Both the position numbers and the translations under genes were made by a program. From the NCBI GenBank assembly GCA_013397695.1, contig VYZI01000040.1:301862-365861 (forward strand): a DNA stretch of 64,000 nucleotides, read 5' to 3'. This document shows positions 57,628 through 64,000 of this stretch, one piece after another. The notes beneath the pieces are model-generated. The model did not search any database. It saw only the letters and a list, made by a program, of their open reading frames with translations, and was not told where the DNA came from. The DNA comes from Centropus unirufus. Taxonomy: Eukaryota > Chordata > Aves > Cuculiformes > Centropidae. Position 1 is the first letter of the stretch, and the number at the start of each line of letters is the position of its first letter.

Positions 57628-60600
57628 AAATGAGAAAAGAAAAGAAAATAAAGAGGAAAGAATGTTCAACAGAGAAAGCCTTTTTTTTGTACAGTAAATT
57701 ATGAAACACCAATGATAATATTCCTGGAACTAAATATTGCATTACTTATGACAGAGTTTAAAATTATTTTATGGAAGTAACCAGAAAATAGAAAAAATAC
57801 GTTCTTTAACTTCTTTTAGCACTGAACATGCACTGAAGATGTTATCCATTAAGAGATATTTTTCCACAGTGGGCATACGAATCTGCACAATATATTACTT
57901 AAATAGCACATCATTAAATGCTCAATTAAAATAGGACTCTCATAGAGTATGAACAATAATAGACTTCAATAGTTTTCAAAGTAATTAAACAAAGAATAAC
58001 AAATTGTTTCATGATGTTGGCAAAAACACAGTTTTATCAGAAAATTATTTGTTATTGAAGGTTTGGGGGACTCAATTCACTGTGTGATTGAAGCTGCAAA
58101 ATCTTGGCAGGACAGAAAGTTAGAAATAGTCTTCATATTTATCAGAATTTCTCACAAGGATTGTTTTATCTAGAAGAGACAAAGAATGGAAGAAACAGCA
58201 CTTTTTTCTGTTCCAATTGTATATTCTTGGCATGGAGGGATCATCCTGTAGAATTGTGCTGGACTACAACACAATTTATGGTTGGCCAGTAGTACAAAAA
58301 GTCACCTCTTTATTTGAAGCACTGAGCAACCATTATGCGATAACTACATATAAAACCAGGTGAAAACATATAAAGAAGAAATCTGTATGTGTAACTGATA
58401 AACCATAATTCAGTCTTTTATTTATTAAAGAAAGTAGTCTGGGGTGTATGTGACTTTGAGGAACATGCTCATATTCAACTAATAATTTCTTACTCTTCTT
58501 AATCACTAATCTCAGCAGTTTGTTTGCTAGGGCCTCACCATAAAGATGAAGAGAGGTATATGAAATCCCCTGCACGATGTTCATTATATAATTAAGATTT
58601 TATCTGTGCAAAAAAACAGATTGAGAACCTTAGCATATTTTCCTACTACTGCAAAGCTAAAATGGTTCATGATTTTATGCCTAGCTTTGAGATAAATTAT
58701 TTGTAGAAAAATAAAGAAAATGTTGACTTTCCTAAAATAATATCTAATTTCTAGGTTAAGGCCAGCATAAGAGGTATGCACAGAAGATATTTCAAAATGG
58801 CTTTTTTGCCATTTCTTTCATCTTTGTGAATGAAAAGTATGCATTTTGTACTGAAAATAGAAACTTTAATGATGAAATTACTTTTGCTAAAATATTAGTT
58901 GACAGAGATGAAAGCCTTTCCCACAAGTCAGGCCAATTTTAACAACTTAACCAAGATCAAAAAGTATTTTACTTTCTTCTTTTCTCTTTTGCTTGTATGT
59001 CCATTGTATTCTGAGCCAAAGAAATGACAAAGTTTAGTCCAAAAGTACATTTTTCATCTTACATAAGAATTTGGTCTCCATTACTGTATGGAATGGATAA
59101 CATTTTAGAAAGAACCAGTGATAATGGAAAACATCTGCTGCAGATAAATCAGTCTGAGGTAGCTCAGCAAGAAAGACATGATGAAATCAACATTTTTGGG
59201 CTATCACATTTCTTTGGATTGTCTCAAACTGAAGCTGAAGGCACTCCCCAATTCCAAACCTTCCCAGAGGATATTACTCTCCTACTTTTAGATATAGACC
59301 CATGAGTACTGACAAAAATAATTCATCTAAAAGGAAGAAAACACAACTCATGACATTTATAAGACAAATAAGAATTTCTTGTATTAGGATAATGTATAAA
59401 TATAAATTTATTTTGTTTCAAGTCTTTTAACACCAAATATAATTAAATGGTAACTAGACGTTTGTCATAAATTACAAGTGTTTTCATTTCAAAAGATCAT
59501 TTGGTACTCTTAAATGACTGTGCAGTCTTGTCCCTTCATAAGAGCCTCATTATTCTCTTCCATATCTTCTGAGTGGATTGAGCATAGTAGACCTATGGAA
59601 AATGTTACTTTAAAAAATGAAGATCAGGTGTAATAACCTGTGGAAACACTTTAAGAAAGTATAAGCAACATTGAAAAACACTTAGTAAGTTCTTTTATTG
59701 AATGAAATTTTCAAGTCTTTCACTTTACAATAACTAAATTAAATTTTAAGTATACTTTTATATTAATCCACATAGAGACACCTAAACAGTCATGAAAAAA
59801 AAGCCTTTTGTTTCTTACTGTGTCCTCCTCTGGTTGCACAGCATAAAATCCTTCAAGAAGGTGGACCATACATATTCCATATTCCTGTCATGTATATTTT
59901 ATATTCTTTTTCACCTACATTCATGACTTGGCAGCATTCCGATACTGCTTTTCCAGGATCACTTCAAAACGTTGCAACCATAAGAAAGGATTTGTTGTGA
60001 CTATAAATAAAGGCAAAGTTGAGTCCATGCATCGAGGACAGTGAACATCTGAACTGGTGACACATGAGATGCATCTTTGAAAGCAGGGAATGCACAGAAA
60101 CATGGAATCATTATGCAAACGTTGTGTCCAGTTTAATAATAAAAAATGCTACAAAATGATTACATCTTCAGAACAATACCTAAAGATGTGCAAAAAAAAG
60201 TTGTGACTCAATCATCCAGGGATTGAAGATGAATTTGCCCGTGTTTCAAAAAGGAGAAACAGAATCAATAGTATCATTGAAATTAAAAAAAAAAGAACAT
60301 TTTTTCTTGAGCTTCCCAAACCCCTTGTCTTGTTTGAAATTTGTCATCTCTTGGAATGAAACAGAGTCAATGCTTTGAAGTAGGAAGACCAAGTTATCAC
60401 TTAGAGCTTACTTCTGAAAGAAAACCACGCTAAACAGAAAAGTGATGTTTCTGAGTAGTGGAAAGGAATTTGCCAGTAATTCGCAACAAATGGGTGCAGG
60501 ACTAAGCTTGGAAAATATTAATTAAATTCCTCCTGGCCATTCTAATAAATAAAAAACAAAAGAGGGGAAGTTGAATAATAGATACAGAGTAGTCAGAGTA

Positions 60601-63600
60601 AAGGAATCTTAAATGTTAAAAACTCTAACAGCCTGTTTACTAAAAAGGCGATTGTTCTTATTTTACAGAGAACACACACAATTCATAAAATTACATGTGA
60701 AAAGGAAAAGAGTCAACTATAAGCATGATTACAGTTTTCTACAGTAGATAAAGGTGCTATTGTTTGTATAATGTGTTATAATTAATCCTTTCAGGTTCCC
60801 TGTCATAATGGTACAAGCATAAATATAGGTTGTCTGTCACCTAATGACCTCTGCAGGTGAGCCATTGTTATAATAATTAATGCCTAGAAAAGATATCAAG
60901 CCCATAGCGTTATATGTAAAGAAAACTTGCTATTTATTGTGTGAACTGTTCAAATCCATATATTCATTATTTATTTTCCATACTAAAATTATTGGCATAG
61001 AATCACATCCTGCTAAAAAAAGAGAACCATTTATTCCAATCTTCTTGAAATATTTAAGTCATATCAGAAAGATCATTTGCGGCTTGCCAAAAATAGAAAA
61101 TGTAATACTTTACACAAAATTGTAATAGCCAGATTAGCTTTGAGCAACAACGAATGATGGGTGAACATGCATAAAGTGCAGCTCTAAGGAGTAAGAGAAA
61201 AATATTTGTCAGTATATTTGGTTGTAAATGTTACACGCATCTGTAATACACACAGAAGAGTAAATGGTTTGGTCCTCTGCATTTTGCCTACCATCAACTC
61301 AATCAGTTACACTGGGAATTTTGCATCTTCACTTTTCATTCTGTCACAGGTTTTGTATTTCATAAGAAGAGGCAATGGACAACAAAACAATTATTCTTCT
61401 CTAACATTCAAGGGTTATTGTTTTAATTTAAAAATAAGCTAATAGTTTGAGTCACCCATCCTTTCCTCATCCTCCCAAACCATGGCTTGGGCTGTGGTAC
61501 CAGGTCCTTGACACATGTTCACACTTCTGTGAGTAACTTACAGTTTTGTCTTCCCTAAAATAAAGTCATGCTACCAGTACGGACTTGTTTACTTGGAAAT
61601 TTGCATCCACAGCCAATATTTGACTTCCAGCCATCCATAAGATGGGAAACTAGGACAGTATTGGTTTTCCTTCTCTCCTTAGGTCTAACACATGGAGTTT
61701 GTATGAAATGGAAGACAACGGTTTCTTATACCTAATATTATAACATGATAGCATTCCTATTCCCTTTGCTCCTTTAATGTATCTCAGCCCAAATCTGTGT
61801 AAATGCATCCAAGGTCTGAGGCAGCCTTCGATAACAGCTGTTGTGTGACTTGTCCCAGACCACAAAGCATTGAGACAAAAAGGCTATTACTCTCAAGGAA
61901 TTGGGGGTACCCAATGTGAAGAGCCAAAGGTGTGAATATTCAGGTATGCAGAAGAGCAAGCCCCCAGCATATATGTTACCTTTATGTACAAGATCTGAGG
62001 AACAGTGGTGGAAGTAGAAAAATCATAAATGGGTCAATGATCTTAGCTGAGACACGTACATATTAGTGCAATGGTAGGCAAAATTCAGATGCTTCAAAAA
62101 TTAAATCCTCATAAATATCTAAAATGGTCAGATAACGCGGGTACTTGTATATACCAATTGAAGCCTTGTGCTTCAACAGCAGCAAGGTAGTTCTACCACA
62201 CATGGAGTGTGGTTTATGTTACTTTTTGGCCTTAAGAATTATTGTGGCGGCATTTATTATGGTCTCCATGACACATGTCAATACTTTCCTTTATTTTTGG
62301 AGGTTCTTATTGTATGGGTTTCTAAGCACTCGGAAGTGATTCAAACTCTTCCCTATTCATGTATAGATTGTAGGTTTTATCTATACCTAGAGATTTTCAT
62401 ATTTGTATCTCACAGCTGACCCTCTAGTGCTAGTACAAAGGAAACATATGCACCAGCAAATGGGTACACCCTTTTAAACTAAAATGACATTTTATTTGAA
62501 GCTATTAGAGAAGTCACAGGAAAGATGTGAAATGAATGTGGAAGTCTGACAGCCAGTTCTCTCTGTCATGCACTGCACAATCAAGCTGTGCTTTGGATAG
62601 TACCCTATGTGTGCAGGTCTTCTTTATGGCTGGAATTAAAAAAACAAAAGCAAACCCAAAATAAAATCTGTCCCTGTTACATATTTTAATCCCATTTTAA
62701 TGGAATTTAATTAAAAGACCCAGCAAGATTCACTAGTCTTGTTAGAATTTTTGTTGCTGTTGTTCCAGAAGGGGGCAGGTTAGGACAGCCAAGATTTCCG
62801 TGTGCAATGAAATGTCCTTTCACTTCCCCAAAACACAGTTCTCTAAGGTCTATTTACTGCAACACAGATGGAAAAAAAAAAAACGAAAAAAACCACTTAC
62901 CTGAAAAGCTGGTGTTTGCAACAAAGTGTATTTCTAGGCTAAATTATACAAAGTACATCTGTAAACAGTAGACCTGCATTTGAGAGGAGACTTCTATATT
63001 TCTCCCGTACCAATAGGACATATTTAAATAGCAGTTTATTAAAAATGAGCACCAACCTTTTATGCTTACTCTTCTTGCCTAGTGTCGCTCTATCAACGTG
63101 CTGTTCCTTTACATTGTAGTAGAAGTTCTTTCTCTCTGAGTTTTAATCATGTGACAAATTAGATTGAATTTGCATTTACATAGCAAATTTTATGATGTAA
63201 GTTTCCTAATACACTTCAGTTTGATATTACAGGGAATTGCATTATCCCTAATGGGTCATCAGTTCTGAGATTTAGTATTTGAGCTTGTTTTATTATCTTC
63301 CCTAGCTATATTCCATACCTAATTTTTTCCTGAAATGAACATTATTGATTTACTCATTAAATACTGTCTGTTCGGTGTGAATTTTTCATCCAAGCAGTAT
63401 GATGAATCCTTTTTAAAATAATGATTATATGCTGCACAATACTTGAAATACTAGCTTCCTGAGATGCTTTTCAATGGTTTGCAGCTAAATGCACTGTATA
63501 AAAAAAGACTTGTACCTTTTCTGTAAAATTACATACATTGATTATATCTCCTCAAAAGCAGAACAATCAATAAATTATTATATTTCTTAAAACTCAGCTC

Positions 63601-64000
63601 ATTTCAGGGTGAAGGATTCTTTTCTTGTTTATGTTTGAAGGTGTTGCTTTGTCTACTATACTACTTCAACTTAAAAGGCAACATAATACCACAGAAAAGG
63701 ACTTAAAAAGAAATATTTCAGATGAAGGTTGGGTCATACAAAAACATAAATCAGCTTAAAGACAGCAGTCCTTGTCTAGTTCTTTAATACAATGACGCTC
63801 CATTAATCCTATTTATAGCCATGCTATATTTTCCAACTATTTAAATTTTCAATCTCAGTGACTTTTTCTGAAGAGACAAAGTATTTTTTCACTAAGAATA
63901 TTTCCAATATTTTTCCTGAACTCCTAGTCTAAGGGAGTTTGTTCAAAACCACTTTATTCAGCCCTAGAAATTTACATATTTTTTTTCAAAGCCGTCGAAA
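57628..64000. other. AT-rich unique sequence, no gene seen
   Basis: No supported exon or dispersed repeat. The largest open frames, 59024-59305 plus (93 codons) and 58333-58584 minus (83 codons), have no recognised domain. A cysteine-rich minus frame at 59921-60118 (65 codons) reads C-I-P-C-F-Q-R-C-I-S-C, but no zinc-finger spacing or splice context supports it. The 62640-62830 region holds a good CTCF-like motif in a stretch that looks constrained. Confidence 0.6.
62765..62778 (+). promoter_or_regulatory. CTCF-like core (best match in window)
   Basis: CCAGAAGGGGGCAG fits CCASYAGRKGGCRS with one mismatch (A for Y at position 5). It is the closest match to a CTCF core that I noticed in the window. 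Nearby sequence (62680-62740) is TTAAT-rich. Occupancy is unknown. Confidence 0.4.

Noticed and set aside
59921..60118. Minus-strand cysteine-rich frame (C-x2-C-x3-C-x2-C)
   Set aside because: Spacing fits no zinc-finger class I know, and no flanking exon signals were found.
1..64000. CRISPR arrays, phage, toxin-antitoxin or other prokaryotic defence systems
   Set aside because: The window is vertebrate nuclear DNA; no regularly spaced repeats or prokaryote-style gene clusters are present.

Overview
This window reads as vertebrate nuclear DNA, most likely from a bird. The base composition is AT-rich with no long open frames. The only recognisable dispersed repeats are 5'-truncated CR1 LINEs, one with two perfect ATTCTATG tail units, and LTRs that look avian. 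No L1- or Alu-like repeat is visible. A crocodilian or turtle cannot be excluded from the sequence alone. There are no operons, CRISPR arrays, ribosome-binding-site-led genes or other prokaryotic features. I find no protein-coding exon, tRNA or rRNA that I can support, so I read the window as a gene desert or the inside of a very large intron.

Layout: 1-9.85 kb is AT-rich unique sequence. A divergent LTR fragment lies at about 9.85-10.36 kb. Unique sequence follows to an assembly gap of 61 Ns (18769-18829). From 21.2 to 28.5 kb there are four CR1 copies: two minus-strand (21.2 kb internally deleted, 22.0 kb tail only), one plus-strand (25.2 kb) and one better-preserved minus-strand copy (27.43-28.55 kb). 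A GGAA microsatellite with an internal N is at 29.73-29.89 kb. A solo LTR with TATA box, poly(A) signal and a duplicated U3 segment is at 31.49-31.94 kb. Then come about 13.7 kb of unique sequence, a nested CR1 composite (45.64-46.24 kb), an unclassified richer block at 48.8-49.7 kb, and a CR1 copy of about 1.1 kb at 56.52-57.63 kb. The rest, to 64 kb, is unique.

The only coding content I can defend is dead CR1 ORF2 (reverse transcriptase) sequence. The 27.4-28.5 kb copy keeps a 182-codon open C-terminal frame, but a stop codon replaces the alanine of its catalytic F-A-D-D box. The 56.5 kb copy keeps F-A-D-D but is frameshifted. Non-coding candidates include CTCF-like motifs, a perfect DR1 nuclear-receptor site, an X-box-like site and several stretches that could be conserved enhancers; all need alignment or binding data.

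I found no undescribed multi-gene system here. The most useful leads are the nested CR1, the U3 duplication in the solo LTR, the unclassified block at 48.8-49.7 kb, and the possible conserved elements.
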